Shown here: in pieces, positions 1 through 10,475 of the stretch
Position numbering within the stretch: the first letter of the stretch is position 1
Layout of the letters: every line of letters begins with the position of its first letter
NCBI GenBank assembly: GCA_030068075.1
Contig: CM057833.1
Span: forward strand, 46,705,587-46,769,586
Source: Paguma larvata
Taxonomy: Eukaryota; Chordata; Mammalia; Carnivora; Viverridae
Reading direction: 5' to 3'
Length of the DNA stretch: 64,000 nt
Notes under the pieces: model-generated
What the model saw: the letters and a program-made list of their open reading frames with translations, nothing else
Database searches by the model: none
What the model was told of the DNA's origin: nothing
Position numbers and translations under genes: made by a program

Positions 1-125
1 CGCTAACTGAGCTATTCTCAGGTCTTTTCAGTTCACCAAGCCCTTATTTCCTCATTGGATAGTGGGAGGAGGGTACTGCCTACATCAGAAGGCCTTAGTG
101 AGGCTCAAAACTGAAAATATTTCAG
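1..125 (+). repeat. MIR SINE fragment, cut by the window edge
   Basis: The segment from about base 30 follows the conserved MIR core downstream of its tRNA-like part (accaagccc..tatttcctcattgga..agtgggaggagggtactgcc). It is old and diverged; the 5' part lies outside the window. Confidence 0.55.
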
Positions 126-338
126 TGCTGTTGACAGACTTGGAAAAGGCTGCAAGAGGATAGAGTAAAATGTGAGCAGTATACCTCAGGAAAATTGTTT
201 TGCCGTATAAAACAAATATAGCTGTGTTGTGAGATAATGGTTGTTTTTTTTTTTTCTTCATTACATTATTCTGTGTTCCGGGCTTTGTACCATGAGAATA
301 ACAAAGATACCCCTAAATGCTATTAATAAATATGTTAG

Positions 339-501
339 GGGCACCTGGGTGGCTCAGTCGGTTAAGCGTCCGACTTCAGCTCAGGTCATGATCTCACAGT
401 TCGTGAGTTCGAGCCCCGCGTCAGGCTCTGTGCTGACAGCTCAGAGCCTGGAGCCTGCTTTGGATTCTGTGTCTCCTTCTCTCTCTGTCCCACCCCTGCT
501 C

Positions 502-537
<36 letters not shown>

Positions 538-564
538 AAATAAACATCAAAACATTTTTTTAAA
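339..564 (+). repeat. SINEC (felid tRNA-Lys-derived SINE), full length
   Basis: The element begins gggcacctgggtggctcag, carries the tRNA-like box A/box B region, then a CT-rich tract with an uninterrupted (CT)n at about 509-533 and an AAATAAATAAA tail. A perfect 11-bp target-site duplication (aaatatgttag) flanks it at 328-338 and 565-575. The perfect duplication and low divergence suggest a recent insertion. The open frame at 241-543 is an artefact of this SINE. Confidence 0.95.
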
Positions 565-575
565 AAATATGTTAG

Positions 576-1565
576 TACTGCCCCTGTCCCCTAATTAATT
601 ATTGTTTTTGGTGCATATTGTGCTCTCTGGGCCGAGGTGTGAAAATTAGTAGCCATAGTAGAGCTGGATTGACTGCGGTGACACGTACCCTGTAGTGACA
701 TGTATGTCATTTCTTGTGACGTGGCCATAGTCCATCCCCGGGAAACCTCTGCCGGCCTTCCTAGTGCCTCTCCGCTGAGCTCCTATAGTCTGGGGCAGTT
801 CCCAGGACTTAATCATACTTTAGCTGCAGTTACTGCCTCTCCTGCTGTGACCTTCTTCAGGTCCATGCTGTGGCTTATTCATCTCCACGTCTCCAGCATT
901 GTCTTATCTCATGTTGGTAAATGCCGCCTTCATTCTTGTTGCCTGGCTTCCTCCACATGGCTATAGAGAGTTCTCAGGCTCACGTACCATAGCTGCTACA
1001 ACAGAGAGCACTCGACCAGTGCTTTCTCTTACCTGAAGTTCCAAAATCCCAGAGAAGAATTTTGCTTATTTTCACATGGCTCAGGTCCACATCCCTTATT
1101 GGATCAGCGATACCCATGGGAGTAGTATGTTCTCGTGCTCTCAGCTTTATAGTTAAATGCCCATATTCCCAGGGAACCTGTTATAGTCAACTGGGTGGGG
1201 TCTGTACCATCAAGACAGGTCCAACTTAAATCAGTTGGTTGGAGTGGAGGAGAATGAATCAGTTAGGATTGCATTCAGCTGCAGTGACAATACTAAGAAA
1301 TTCTTACTTAAATCAGTGGGTTGCCCTGGGGAAGAGGCATGTATCAGGAATACATTGGCAAAAATTGGTTCTTGGTAGATGACAGGATCTTAGTTAGCTA
1401 TTACAGCGGTTTGTAGCCTCCTAAAGCTCAGCCCTGCCTAACAATGTAAATGAATAGAGAGGTATTAAACTAGCATGGGGGCAGAGATAAGGAAAGGAGA
1501 ATGTTTGAAAAGACTTTTTAGTGAGGTTGATGGTAAAAAACAAACAGTTAAGAAACACTAAGTTA
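576..1565. other. No gene; unassigned sequence with a possible decayed repeat
   Basis: No splice-bounded open frame stands out. Roughly 960-1420 resembles an old dispersed mammalian repeat (text such as ttggatcagcgatacccatggg and ggattgcattcagctgcagtgac), but I could not name the family. An 88-codon frame at 700-966 has no other coding sign. Confidence 0.3.
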
Positions 1566-1665
1566 TGACAATAATAATACCTAGCTCTACATAGGGCTTA
1601 CCACATGCCAGAAGCTGTTTGAAATCTTTTATGTATGTTCTCACATGTAACAATATACAAATGTA
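1566..1665 (-). repeat. MIR SINE fragment
   Basis: Reverse-complement MIR core: taataatacctagctct.. then ccacatgccagaagctgtttgaaat..tttatgtatgttctcac, corresponding to the 'gtgccaggcactgtgctaggcgcttta' segment. Short and diverged. Confidence 0.5.
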
Positions 1666-2065
1666 TCAGTGGCTTAAACCAATAGACTTGACTTCCTGTT
1701 CTCTTGCCCCTAAATAACAAATCCAAAGGGGATGTGATGTTGTCAAGGCCAGCATATGTTTAATTCTTTAGACCTTTCCTTGTTAATTACCTCATGGTTG
1801 CAAGATAGTTGCAACCACTGTAGACATTCTATCTACCGTTAATCACCTTTAATGTTGGAAGAATGAGGGAGACCTGGAGAAAACAGAATCCACCCCCTCC
1901 CTTTGTTTTTTAATGAGAAGAGGAAGTTTCCCAGAGGTCCTCCTAAATTTCTGCCTTGGTTCTCACATGGCTACTTTTAGGTACAGAGAAGCAGGGAAGG
2001 TAGAGAATAAGGTTGTCATGGTCGGCTTAGATCTACACAATTTAAGATGATAGTCACATATGACT
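1666..2065. other. No gene or repeat recognised
   Basis: About 400 bp of unique-looking, moderately AT-rich sequence with no open frame above 60 codons. Confidence 0.4.
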
Positions 2066-2067
2066 GT

Positions 2068-2965
2068 TTAAGAGTTTTTTTTTTAATTGAGATACAATTC
2101 ACATACTAGAAAATTTACCATTTTAATCATATCTTTTAATGGTTTTTAATATATTTTCAGGATTATAGGGCCATCATTACTGTCTAATTTCAGAACATTT
2201 TCATCACTCCCAAAAGAAACATATACCTAGTAGTTTTTAGTTCCCCCTCCTAACCCTACCTTCACCCTCTGGCAGCACTAACCTACTTTCTGGCTCCCTG
2301 GATTTGTCTGTTTGACACATTTCATATAAATGAAATCATACAATATGTAGTGCTTTGTGTCCGACTTCTTTCACTTGGCGTAATTTTTTCAAGGTTCATC
2401 TGTGTTATAGCATGTATCACTGTTAGTATTTAAAAAAATTAATTCCTTTTTATAACTTAATGATAGTTGACTGCATGGAAGTGGCATGTTTTGTTTTATG
2501 CGTTTATTTGCGGATGGGCATTCTGGGTCATGGACATTTTAGTTACTGTAAATAATGCTGCTATGAACATTCGTGTACAAGTTTTTGTGTGACCATATTT
2601 GTATTTTTCTTTCACTTTTCTTGGGCAAATTCCTAGGAGTAGAATTACTGGATTATATGGGAACTCTAGGTTTAATCTTAGACTGTTTTTCAGAGTGTCT
2701 ACAGCATTTTATACATCCTGATGGGAATGAATAAGGGTTTCAATTTTTCCACAGGCTTACTAACACTTGTTATTTTTGTTTGTTGATTTTAGCCATCCCA
2801 GTGGACGTGAAGTGGTATCTCACACTGGTTTTGATGTGCATTTACATACTCTTCACTGATACTGAGTATCTTCTCATGTGCTTACGAGCTATTTGTGTAT
2901 CTTTCTGGAGAAATGTCTGTTGCGATCCTCTGCCCATTGTGTAATTGGGTTGTCATTTTATTTTG
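2068..2965 (-). repeat. Old L1 LINE, 3' part (antisense)
   Basis: Read on the plus strand this is the reverse of an L1 3' UTR and the C-terminal end of L1 ORF2. Landmarks are aattgagatacaattcacat near the left end, aataatgctgctatgaacat (2551-2570), ctaggagtagaattactgga (2633-2652), ccatcccagtgga, gtggtatctcacactggttt and gtaattgggttgtcatttta at the right end. Reading frames are destroyed by substitutions and indels, consistent with a pre-carnivore (L1M-age) copy that is 5' truncated. Confidence 0.85.
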
Positions 2966-3150
2966 AATAGTACTAGCTATTTAAATAGATTAATCAAAAT
3001 TAAATAAAGTAAGAAATTCACTTCTTCAGTCACACTAGCCGCATTTCAAGCACTCAGTTGCCACATACAGATAGTGGCTGCATGACTGGCCAGTTGCATA
3101 TATAAAGCATTTCCATCATTGCAGAAAGTTCTTCTGGACAGCACTGGTTT
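2966..3150. mobile_element. hAT-type non-autonomous DNA transposon (MER group)
   Basis: The text taaataaagtaagaaattcacttcttcagtcac..actagccgcatttcaagcactc..ttgccacat..gcatttccatcattgcagaaagttcttctggacagcactggtt matches the reverse of the MER-type element whose end reads cagcgctgtccaatagaac. It abuts the L1 at its left. I am sure of the class, not of the subfamily. Confidence 0.6.
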
Positions 3151-3384
3151 AGACCATCAGGACTGATCACTTGGAGCTGGGCACATAGCCGCTGCAAATA
3201 CAATCAGGGTTTTGGTAAGCTAAGGAAGGACCAGGGAATGCATATGGAATACAATTACAGAACATTCTTCAGAAAAAGTTAGACGTCTTGGTGCCCAAAG
3301 AGATGGATGTGCTCCTTCTCTCCTAAAGATGCATAGAGGTTTCCCAAGGGAAGAACTGGGACAGGAGGTGATGAGAAATCTGGA

Positions 3385-3605
3385 CCAGAGATTGGCAACC
3401 TGTTTCTGTCAAGGACCAGATAGTAGATATTTTCAGCTTTGCCACCTGTACGGTATCTGTCGCAGCTCCTCAACCGGATCATTGTACTGAAAAAGCTTTC
3501 AGAGACAATGCATAAATGAATGGGCATGACCATGTTCCATTCCAACTGTTTGGAGAAATGGGTAGTGGGCTGGATGTGGCCCACAGATCATATTTTGCGA
3601 GGAAC
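3385..3605. mobile_element. hAT-Charlie MER58-like element
   Basis: Contains the hallmark order ggcaacctgtttctgtcaag, gaccagatagtagatatttt, atctgtcgcagctcctcaac, atgcataaatgaatgggcat, gaccatgttccattccaact, gggctggatgtggcccacag, which follows the MER58 (hAT-Charlie) consensus. Terminal repeats are decayed. The 101-codon minus frame over it (3279-3584) is not a gene. Confidence 0.75.
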
Positions 3606-3820
3606 GTTGTATAGAAAGGTATGAAAGCTTACAGAGTCTAGCGTGCTGCAATAAAGGATATGGTAACATATTTGGTATGTCTGGAAAAATAAGCTTTCAA
3701 GATAATGGTGGACAGAAGGTGAGGAAGAAAATAGGACTAAGTTTTAAACATCCTCAGTGCATATCCAGGTGGTTTTGTTCAGGCATTTTTGTTTGTTTTT
3801 TAAAATCTTTTAGGTGACAA

Positions 3821-4012
3821 GGGGTGCTGGGGTGGCTCAGTCGGTTAAGCATCTGACTTCAGCTCAGGTCATGATCTCATGGTTTGTGAGTTCGAGCCCC
3901 GTGTAGGGCTCTGTGCTGACAGCTCAGAGCCTGGAACCCACTTTGGATTTTGTGACTCCCTTTCTCTCTACTCCTCCCCTGCTTATGCTCGCGCTCCCAC
4001 GCTTGCTCTCGC

Positions 4013-4047
<35 letters not shown>

Positions 4048-4108
4048 GTCTCTCATTCAAATGTAAATAAACATTCAAAGAAACTTTTTTAAATAATAAA
4101 AAAAAAAC
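3821..4108 (+). repeat. SINEC, long CT-tract copy
   Basis: Starts ggggtgctggggtggctcag and keeps the tRNA-like head, then an unusually long CT-rich region (about 3958-4054, with degenerate ctcgcgctccc units) and an A-rich tail ending in an A-run. Possible short duplication of tgacaa at 3815-3820 and 4117-4122, too weak to be certain. Confidence 0.92.
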
Positions 4109-5682
4109 TTTGTACATGACAAAAAGCCATCAAAGGGTTTTAAGTCAGAAATCATGTAATTACTTTGAGTTTTTAGACAACTCTGGCAACATTGTGAAGA
4201 GTGAAAGGTTAAGAACACCAGTTAAGGAGGTGGTGAAGGGCCCAAACAAAATGAGTATTTTTAAACTGAGTAATTTTGTTAAGTATACCTGTTCCTAATC
4301 CTGCTAGATAATAGGCTGTGTGAAGTATAGCAATGATTGTGACACAAGTCAAGCCTGTTCGTCTTGGATTAAAATAAAGATCTGGTCATTGTAGTGCTAA
4401 TGGCATCAGCTTTGATGCAAGCTGATAAATCAGCTAACCCATGGGCTGTGAGCTGGGCTGGAAGCCATATTGACTTAAACGAGGCATTAAGAATGGGACC
4501 AGACATGGTCTTGTCCTGTCCCAGGACAGTCACCTGGAAGCCAGGGAGTTGGTGCTAAGGGTTAGTTACCCTGAGAATGCCAGTGACTCGAGGGGAGCCG
4601 GGAAAATGAAGTGGAGTAGGGGAGAGACTCACTATGGCTTTGGAAGAGTTGACTTCTACGGGAAGTAAGCTCATTCTCCACAGGTCAGTTCTGAAAGGCC
4701 ATTGGAGGGGGAAAGAAAGCCTTGATGAACTCCCAATTTTTGAAGGTCTCAAGTTAAGCACAAACACTGAGAGTGTTTGCCATCAGTAAAGATGAATTAT
4801 CCACACACGCTCAGGAAATTTCTGTGTCAGTGGATCTTTTTCTCAACATGGTACTCTTAGCCTGTGAGTACACAATGTATTTTCAAAGCCAGTCTTGCAG
4901 GCCGAATAATCAGAACTCTACAATAAAGGTTACGAAACCATTGATAACTTGGTTTTCATACTGTAATGGATTCTTTGAGTACAGAATTCTCTGGTGATTA
5001 ATTCAAGGTGGAGTAGTAAGTAGTGATGTCTGACAGTCTTCATTCCGTAACCATACTTTTCAAGAAAGCGTTTTGGTTTATTTGCTACTTAAATCCTCAC
5101 CGATTCCTAAAATTAGGAAATATAAATTAAAAGAAATCGCTGTGGGCCCTTCACAAGGCACAGTTGTACCTCACCCTAGGAATGAAAATGAACGAAGATC
5201 TTACATACATAGCTTTTTACCCTCTGGATGTCCTGACTCCAAATGCTGCGAGCATCAGAAGTTGTCTCCTGAATCTGATTTTGAGTGGCCAGGCCTACAT
5301 CCAGTGGGAATTATGAGTGTTTCCAAGTGTGGGGCAGACAGAGGTGATAACATCAAAAGAGACTGCCCCTTGGACAGGTGCTGCTTCCTGAAGTCATTTC
5401 CCCAGGGCAGGTGTGCGCTGTGCAGGCTGCTCTGAAAACAGCTCTGCAGCTTCTCCGGGAACACTCCCTGGGTGGGTGTCCCTCGGCCCTCAGTCTTTCA
5501 CTTCGTTTTTGTGGAAGTGTTATGAGAGTGGTGAGGAAACCTCATCCATTTTCTGAATCCAACACCCTGGGGCAGAAGGGACAGACTGGATTCAGGGCAC
5601 TTGGAGCTCACCGAATTCATCAAAATTATGTTTTAATCTTAGGTTTAGAATTTGCCCACATGAATTTGGCCAAGTGTCTCTT
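4109..5682. other. No gene recognised; unique sequence
   Basis: No repeat family assigned. One 120-codon plus-strand frame (5073-5435) encodes a Cys-rich tail (CC, CxxC and other cysteine pairs near residues 52-118). It lacks clear splice sites, a Kozak-type start or a recognisable domain, so I do not call it coding. Confidence 0.4.
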
Positions 5683-5698
5683 AAGAGCTATGTACTCT

Positions 5699-5956
5699 GG
5701 GGCGCCTGGAGGGCTCAGTCAGTTAAGCATCCAACTCTTGGTTTTGGCTCACGGTCATAATCTCCCATCTTCATGAGTTAGAGCCCCATGTCAGGCTCTG
5801 CGCTGGCCTCACGAGCCTGCTTGTGGTTCTCTCTCTCCCTCCCTCCCTCCCTCCCTCCCTCCCTCTCTCCCTCTCTCCCTCCTCCCTCCCTCCCTCCCTC
5901 CTCCTATCCCGATGTGGTCTTTGTCTCTCAAAATAAATATATGTATTTTTTAAAAA
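5699..5956 (+). repeat. SINEC with expanded CCCT tract
   Basis: Head ggggcgcctggagggctcag, tRNA-like region, pyrimidine tract and A-rich tail. A 16-bp target-site duplication with one mismatch (aagagcyatgtactct) flanks it at 5683-5698 and 5957-5972. The usual CT tract has been replaced by a (CCCT)n array. Confidence 0.94.
5830..5905 (+). repeat. (CCCT)n microsatellite inside the SINEC
   Basis: Nearly uninterrupted ccct/ctcc units with a few CT interruptions, grown from the SINE's own CT tract. It leaves several frames open on both strands, which explains the short open frames over 5771-6003. Confidence 0.9.
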
Positions 5957-5972
5957 AAGAGCCATGTACTCT

Positions 5973-6640
5973 GTGTATTTCTGATTTGTCTACCCTGAAA
6001 TAATCAAAATATTTACTTCTGAGATCTCTGAAGTCCAGAAAGGTCTTCTGAATTTTTAACTTTGATTTTTGGGCTTTAATGAAACTAACCGGTATGGATG
6101 GTTCCAGTGACCACAAAGAGGCCCCCATGGGCCCCTGGATTCCTCGCCACCAAGAAGCTTTGGGTATACGTATTTTCTGGGTTATTTATGCCAATGAGTG
6201 TTCTAGGGGATATTTCTGATTTGCTTTTATACATACCTGATAGAAAGTCTGGTTTTAAAAAACAGTCCAGCAATAATGTATATATATTATTGAATATATA
6301 TACATATATATATATGTAATGAAGCTTCTCAAGACTTTCTTTGAACAGGGAGATTTATTTGAAACAGAATAAAAAAAACTAGTTAGTTTGTTCTCCTTTT
6401 CCCAACAACAACAAGAAGTTGCAGGGGAGTAAAAAGAGAGAGGGAGGGGAAGCCATAATGAACTTTGAAGTTCTTTGCACCACCTGTGATCATAGCCTTT
6501 GTCTGAACCCTCCTGCAAAAAACAATTGTTAAAAGAAGAAAAGTAGAACACGAGGTGAAATATGAACACAGAATAGCTCTTTTGTGATAATGAAGATATT
6601 GTTTTTAATTATTAATTTTCTTATAGAATTTTTGGAAAAA
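5973..6640. other. No gene; AT-rich unique sequence
   Basis: Contains an alternating TA stretch at about 6277-6318 (tatatatt..atatatacatatatatatat) that could melt easily or extrude. Nothing else is recognised. Confidence 0.4.
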
Positions 6641-6650
6641 AATATTATTT

Positions 6651-6841
6651 ATTTCGAGAGAGAGAGAGAAAGAGAGAGAGAGAGACGGAGGGGCAGAGAG
6701 AGGGAGAAACAGAATCCAAAGCAGGTTCCACTTTGCCAGCACAGAGCCCAATGCAAGGCTCGAACACATGAACCGTGAGATTATGATCAGAGCTGAGATC
6801 AAGAGTCAGATGCTTAACCAACTAAGCCACCCAGGTGCCCC
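6651..6841 (-). repeat. SINEC (antisense)
   Basis: Reverse orientation: A-rich tail as tttatttcgag, (GA)n tract at 6656-6685, and the head at the right as gccacccaggtgcccc. Target-site duplication approximately tattattt at 6643-6650 and 6847-6854. Confidence 0.92.
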
Positions 6842-6980
6842 AAAGGTATTATTTTTAATTACAACAATCATATGGCAATTACGTTTTTAAAGCCCTCTTA
6901 AATTTTATGGATGCATGCTAAAGTATTTGCAGGAAAATAATACATATTTTGGAGTTTGTTTAAAAAGAATTGGAGTTGGG

Positions 6981-7186
6981 GGGGTGCCTGGGTGGCTTAG
7001 TTGGTTAAGCATCTGACTCTTGATCTCAGCTCAGGTCATGATCTCATGCTTAGTGGGTTCCAGCCCTGAGTAGGGCTCAGAGCTGACAGTGTAGAGCCTG
7101 CTTGGGATTCTCTGTCTCCCTCTCTCTCTGCCCCTCCCCTGCTCACACCCTCTCTCTCACAATAAATAAATAAACATAAAAGAAAA
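6981..7186 (+). repeat. SINEC
   Basis: Starts ggggtgcctgggtggcttag, has the tRNA-like head, CT-rich body and AATAAATAAATAAA tail. The flanks tggagttggg and aggagtgggg look like a slightly diverged target-site duplication. It sits only about 140 bp from the oppositely oriented SINEC at 6651. Confidence 0.93.
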
Positions 7187-7454
7187 ATAGGAGTGGGGTA
7201 TAGATGAAACAAGATGGCTAGGAGTTGAAATTATCTGAGGCTGGGTGATAAGTACATGAGGATTCACTTAACTTTTTTCTAATTTTGAATATGCTTGAAA
7301 TTTTTACTTCCAATTTAAAATGTTTTTTTAAAAAGTTAACAGATTGGAATCTCTGGAAGCCTTGGATTCCTAAGGGTACTTTTTTGGTTGCCTTAGCTTC
7401 TATTCCAAATTTTCTTTTCCCTAGCACAGGGGTATTTTCCCTCCTTATTTTCTG

Positions 7455-7808
7455 TTTTTCTGTCTTTCTGCCTGCCTGCCTGCCTCTCTCCCTCCCTCTC
7501 TCCCTCCTCCCTCTCTCTCCCTTCCTCCCTCTCTCTCCTTCCTCCCTCTCTCTCCCTTCCTCCCTCTCTCTCCCTTCCTCCCTCTCTCTCCCTTCCTCCC
7601 TCTCTCTCTCCCTTCCTCCCTCTCTGTCTCCCTTCCTTTCCTCCCTCCCTCCCTCCCTCCCTCCCTTTCCTCCCTCCCTCCCTCCCTCCCTCCCTCCCTC
7701 CTTCCTCCTCCTCCTCCTTCCTCCTTCCTCCTCTCCCTCCTCCCTTCCTCCCTTCCTCTCTTCCTCCTTCCTTCCTTCCTCTTTTTCTGTCTTCTTCCTT
7801 ATCTTTCC
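7455..7808 (+). repeat. Long imperfect pyrimidine tract (CTGC, CCCT, CTTCC units)
   Basis: About 350 bp of almost pure C/T on the plus strand: (CTGC)n at the start, then repeated tccctctctctcccttcc units of about 19-20 bp at 7500-7625, then (CCCT)n, then CTT/CCT-rich sequence. Because the tract lacks A on this strand, frames stay open for 223 codons on both strands (7285-7956 plus, 7218-7889 minus). These are low-complexity Ser/Leu/Pro or Glu/Arg/Gly frames, not genes. Confidence 0.95.
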
Positions 7809-8065
7809 TTTCGTGTCATTTGGGCTGACAAGAAAAAAGAGACACATGTTTTGTATCAAGTTGCAAGTATACTTGGGGCCTATTTTCATGGTAACACAAA
7901 GGCTGGGCAGTTCTGGAGACTCAGTTGAATGTTGCAGACTGCTCGGGCCTGCCTGACCACTAAGGAGTCTTATTGGACTGAGGTCAGAACTTGACTAGAC
8001 CACCCACCCCACAGTTGGTCACTGCAGCATGCGGTTATGTTTTGTTATAATTTTGCCGTGATTAG

Positions 8066-8275
8066 GGGTACCTGGGTGGCTCAATCAATTAAGCATCTGA
8101 CACTTGATTTCAATCATGAGATCGAGCCCCCATGTCGAGATCTGCACTGACAGCATGGAGCCTGCTTTTGAGATTCTCTGTCTCTCCCTCTCTCTGCCCC
8201 TCCCCTGCTTGCGTGGTTTGTTTCTCTCTGTTTCTCTTTCTCTCAAAACAATAAATAAACTTAAAAAAAGAAAAT
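8066..8275 (+). repeat. SINEC
   Basis: Starts ggggtacctgggtggctcaa; tRNA-like head, CT-rich body, AATAAATAAAC then A-run. Target-site duplication of 15 bp with one mismatch (ttttgccrtgattag) at 8051-8065 and 8276-8290. Confidence 0.95.
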
Positions 8276-8464
8276 TTTTGCCATGATTAGAATACGGAGG
8301 ATTTGTGTTGAAGTTAACTTGTTATCATTAGTCTGGATTTGAAAAGGGGAATGTCGGGATCCCGCTCTTGGTTACTGTCTGTGATTTGGAACGAGTTCCT
8401 GTCTTTGAAATTGTGCTGTGAGATTGGTGAGACCTAATCCTAGCCTGAGTAGACAAACGTTAGG

Positions 8465-8680
8465 TCATTGGGTCCCAAACTGTCCTTAGAAAGTAAGTCA
8501 TGATGGCAAGAATCACCTGGAGAGAATTTTAATCTTTCATTTAAAAAAAATATAGTAAAAAGACGTGGGTAACCCATGGGAATTAATAGGTCTAGAGTGG
8601 CAACAGAATCTAAAAATGTACAGTTTTGTCAGTTTCCCACATGATTCTCATGATCACTAGGTTGGAGATCTAGATTCGGT
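8465..8680 (+). mobile_element. hAT MER5/MER3-group element
   Basis: Recognisable pieces are tcccaaactgtccttag, caagaatcacctggagagaa, ggtctagagtgg, and cccacatgattctcatgatc, in the order of the MER5/MER3 family of short hAT transposons. Diverged; subfamily uncertain. Confidence 0.55.
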
Positions 8681-8904
8681 GGTTTTTAATAGAGTGGAGG
8701 CATTCTCGTTGCTTCAGGAGCAGACTGAGATAGTATGCCCATATAGTTCCACCTTGTTACAACTGGTATGGCATGTTTTTCATTGGTTTTATTCTTTTTA
8801 GCTGTTTTTATTTAAGATGACTTGCTTCTGAACAAGGCCTTGCATATGGTAGTTATTACATAAGCACAAAGCAAATAAATGGTGAATACAAAAAGGAAAG
8901 GCAA

Positions 8905-9105
8905 CAGAACTAATATTCATTGAGTGCCTATTATTATAGTAGACTTGCCTCCTAATTTCTCTTTTAAGTTTTGCCACGGCATGGAAAACAATTATTATTA
9001 TCTAGTTTTGCATTTGATGACATTAAAGCTCAGAGAAGTGCAGTATATTATGCAAAGTCACACAGTAAACCTGTGGCAGGAGTATTTGAACTCACACGTG
9101 TCTTT
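8905..9105 (-). repeat. MIR SINE
   Basis: Reverse MIR: attcattgagtgcctattat, then attattattatctagttttg, gacattaaagctcagagaag, gcaaagtcacacagtaaacc and ggagtatttgaactcacac. The preceding 60 bp (gcatatggtagttattacat..aaataaatggtgaata) may be a small L2 3' end. Confidence 0.75.
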
Positions 9106-9671
9106 CTCTGGTGCTGTGCGGCCTTTCTGCACACCGCAGACCATTTCTCTGTCCTTTCATGGCCCCGGAGGATTGTGCAACAGAAGGGGAAATCTGTGTA
9201 AGGGTCAGGAAACCCGGCCAGTGGGGTAGGTCACCAGAGCTTCCTTCCACCACGCTATACAGGCATGTCTGTTTTTCTCAGTCCAGTACTGGGTAAAGGC
9301 CCCACCGACAGACGTTGTCACTTCTGATCAGTGTGTCATACCTGGGAACTGTTTGGCAAAGGAACATGGCAGCTGAGGGACAGAAGCCTTTTCTAGGTGA
9401 TTTTTCCCGTGTCTTCCTGTATTTTCTTCGGCACCTTTTCACAGGCCTGAGAACGCAGGAGTTTTGTGCTGCTGTGGACACCATCCAGCTTGCTGGCTCT
9501 CTTTGATGGCGTGAAGATCAAAATGTCAGACGGGAAGGAAATCTCCCCCAGCGGAGGCCGGGCCCTCACCGTCACTCTCGGGGCGTATTGCAGCAGCCCG
9601 CGTGCTGGTCTTCCTTCCCGCAGCCTACCTGCCTTCCAAGTCCCGTTCCTCAGAGGGGATCCTCTTTAACA
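9106..9671. other. Unique, CpG-dense patch with no assigned gene
   Basis: Between about 9290 and 9650 CpG dinucleotides are frequent (in caccgacagacg, cttcggcacc, aacgcagg, ggcgtgaag, cagacggga, agcggaggccggg, caccgtcactctcggggcg, cccgcgtg), unlike the CpG-poor surroundings. A good acceptor-like sequence (tttcttcggcaccttttcacag) ends at 9445, but the frames after it stop within about 65-85 bp. It could be a decayed exon, a regulatory patch or an undermethylated remnant. Confidence 0.35.
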
Positions 9672-10095
9672 AGCAGGTCAGATTATGTTTCTAGCTTGCG
9701 AAGTCCCTTTAGTGATCCTCGAGTCCTTGAGGAAGAAGTCTGAGTCCCTGAACGTAGCACAGAAGACTTCTCCTGGTCCGGCCCTGTCTCTCCAGCTGCG
9801 TTTCGCACCCCTTCCCGCTTCACAAGCAGCCAGACACTTGCACCTGATGGCCGGCCATGCAGCCCGTTTCAGAGAGAGAATGAAAAAGAACCCAAGGAAA
9901 TATATAATTTAGTTCTAACTTGCACGGTGCCTGGCAGTGTTTGATTTTTCCATGTTTGCTGTCTCTTTCCTCCTGTACTCTCTCCCTGAGGGCAGGAGCT
10001 TTCCCTTGTCTGCTATTGTTTTGTCTCATGGGGCACAGTGCCCAGTGCATCGTGGGTGTTCCCTTACACGATGGCTCAGTGAATAAATGTAGGGT
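9672..10095 (+). repeat. L2 LINE, 3' part
   Basis: Follows the L2 3' consensus: caggtcagattatgt, cagaagacttctcctggtcc, ggccctgtctctcc, then ctccctgagggcaggagctt, gggcacagtgcccagtgcat and ctcagtgaataaatg at the end. Open frames in it are not functional. Confidence 0.75.
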
Positions 10096-10261
10096 AGGCA
10101 GTATTTTAGTGCTATTCAAGCCCAAAGGAAGGCATGATCAGTGTGGGCTGGACTGGTCAAGGAGGCCTTCACCATAAGCCGGTTGTGAAGGTTAGGCTTT
10201 TGAGGATCAGCAGAAGACCTGGTTGTGAGCTTTAGTCTTGAGAATCAGAGCTTTAGAAAGG

Positions 10262-10473
10262 CTTTTGCTATATTGGAAAGAATATAGGTTTTAGAACCAA
10301 TGAGATCTAGGTTCAAATTTGGACCCTTTAATTACTAGCTATGTGACTTTAAGATCTTCTAAGTTTTACTTTCTTCACCTGTAAAATGAGATTGATATTA
10401 CTTTCCATAGAGTCTTCTTGTGAGGAATAACAGTGATATCATATATAAAGTGTGCAGCCCAATGCCTAACATA
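10262..10473 (+). repeat. MIR SINE, near full length
   Basis: Clear order: ggttttagaaccaatgagat, ctaggttcaaattt, actagctatgtgactttaag, tcttcacctgtaaaatgaga, cttgtgaggaataacagtga, gtgcagcccaatgcctaaca. Confidence 0.85.
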
Positions 10474-10475
10474 TA

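Noticed and set aside
339..420. tRNA gene from the box A/box B-like head
   Set aside because: This is the tRNA-Lys-derived head of a SINE; it is repeated at many loci and is not a functional tRNA gene.
241..543. 100-codon plus-strand frame
   Set aside because: Its centre is the SINEC at 339-564, including the CT tract read as Ser-Leu repeats.
5073..5435. 120-codon Cys-rich plus-strand frame
   Set aside because: Cysteine spacing fits no family I know, there are no splice or start signals, and a frame of this length is expected by chance in 64 kb.
5830..5905. CRISPR-like regular repeats
   Set aside because: Simple CCCT microsatellite in a SINE; no spacers, and the genome is mammalian.
7218..7956. 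Two 223-codon frames on opposite strands
   Set aside because: Both come from the pyrimidine tract; the translations are low-complexity Ser/Leu/Pro or Glu/Arg/Gly with no domain.
9446..9510. Possible exon after the acceptor at 9445
   Set aside because: One frame stops at once and the other two stop within about 65-85 bp, with no donor; kept only as part of the CpG-dense patch.
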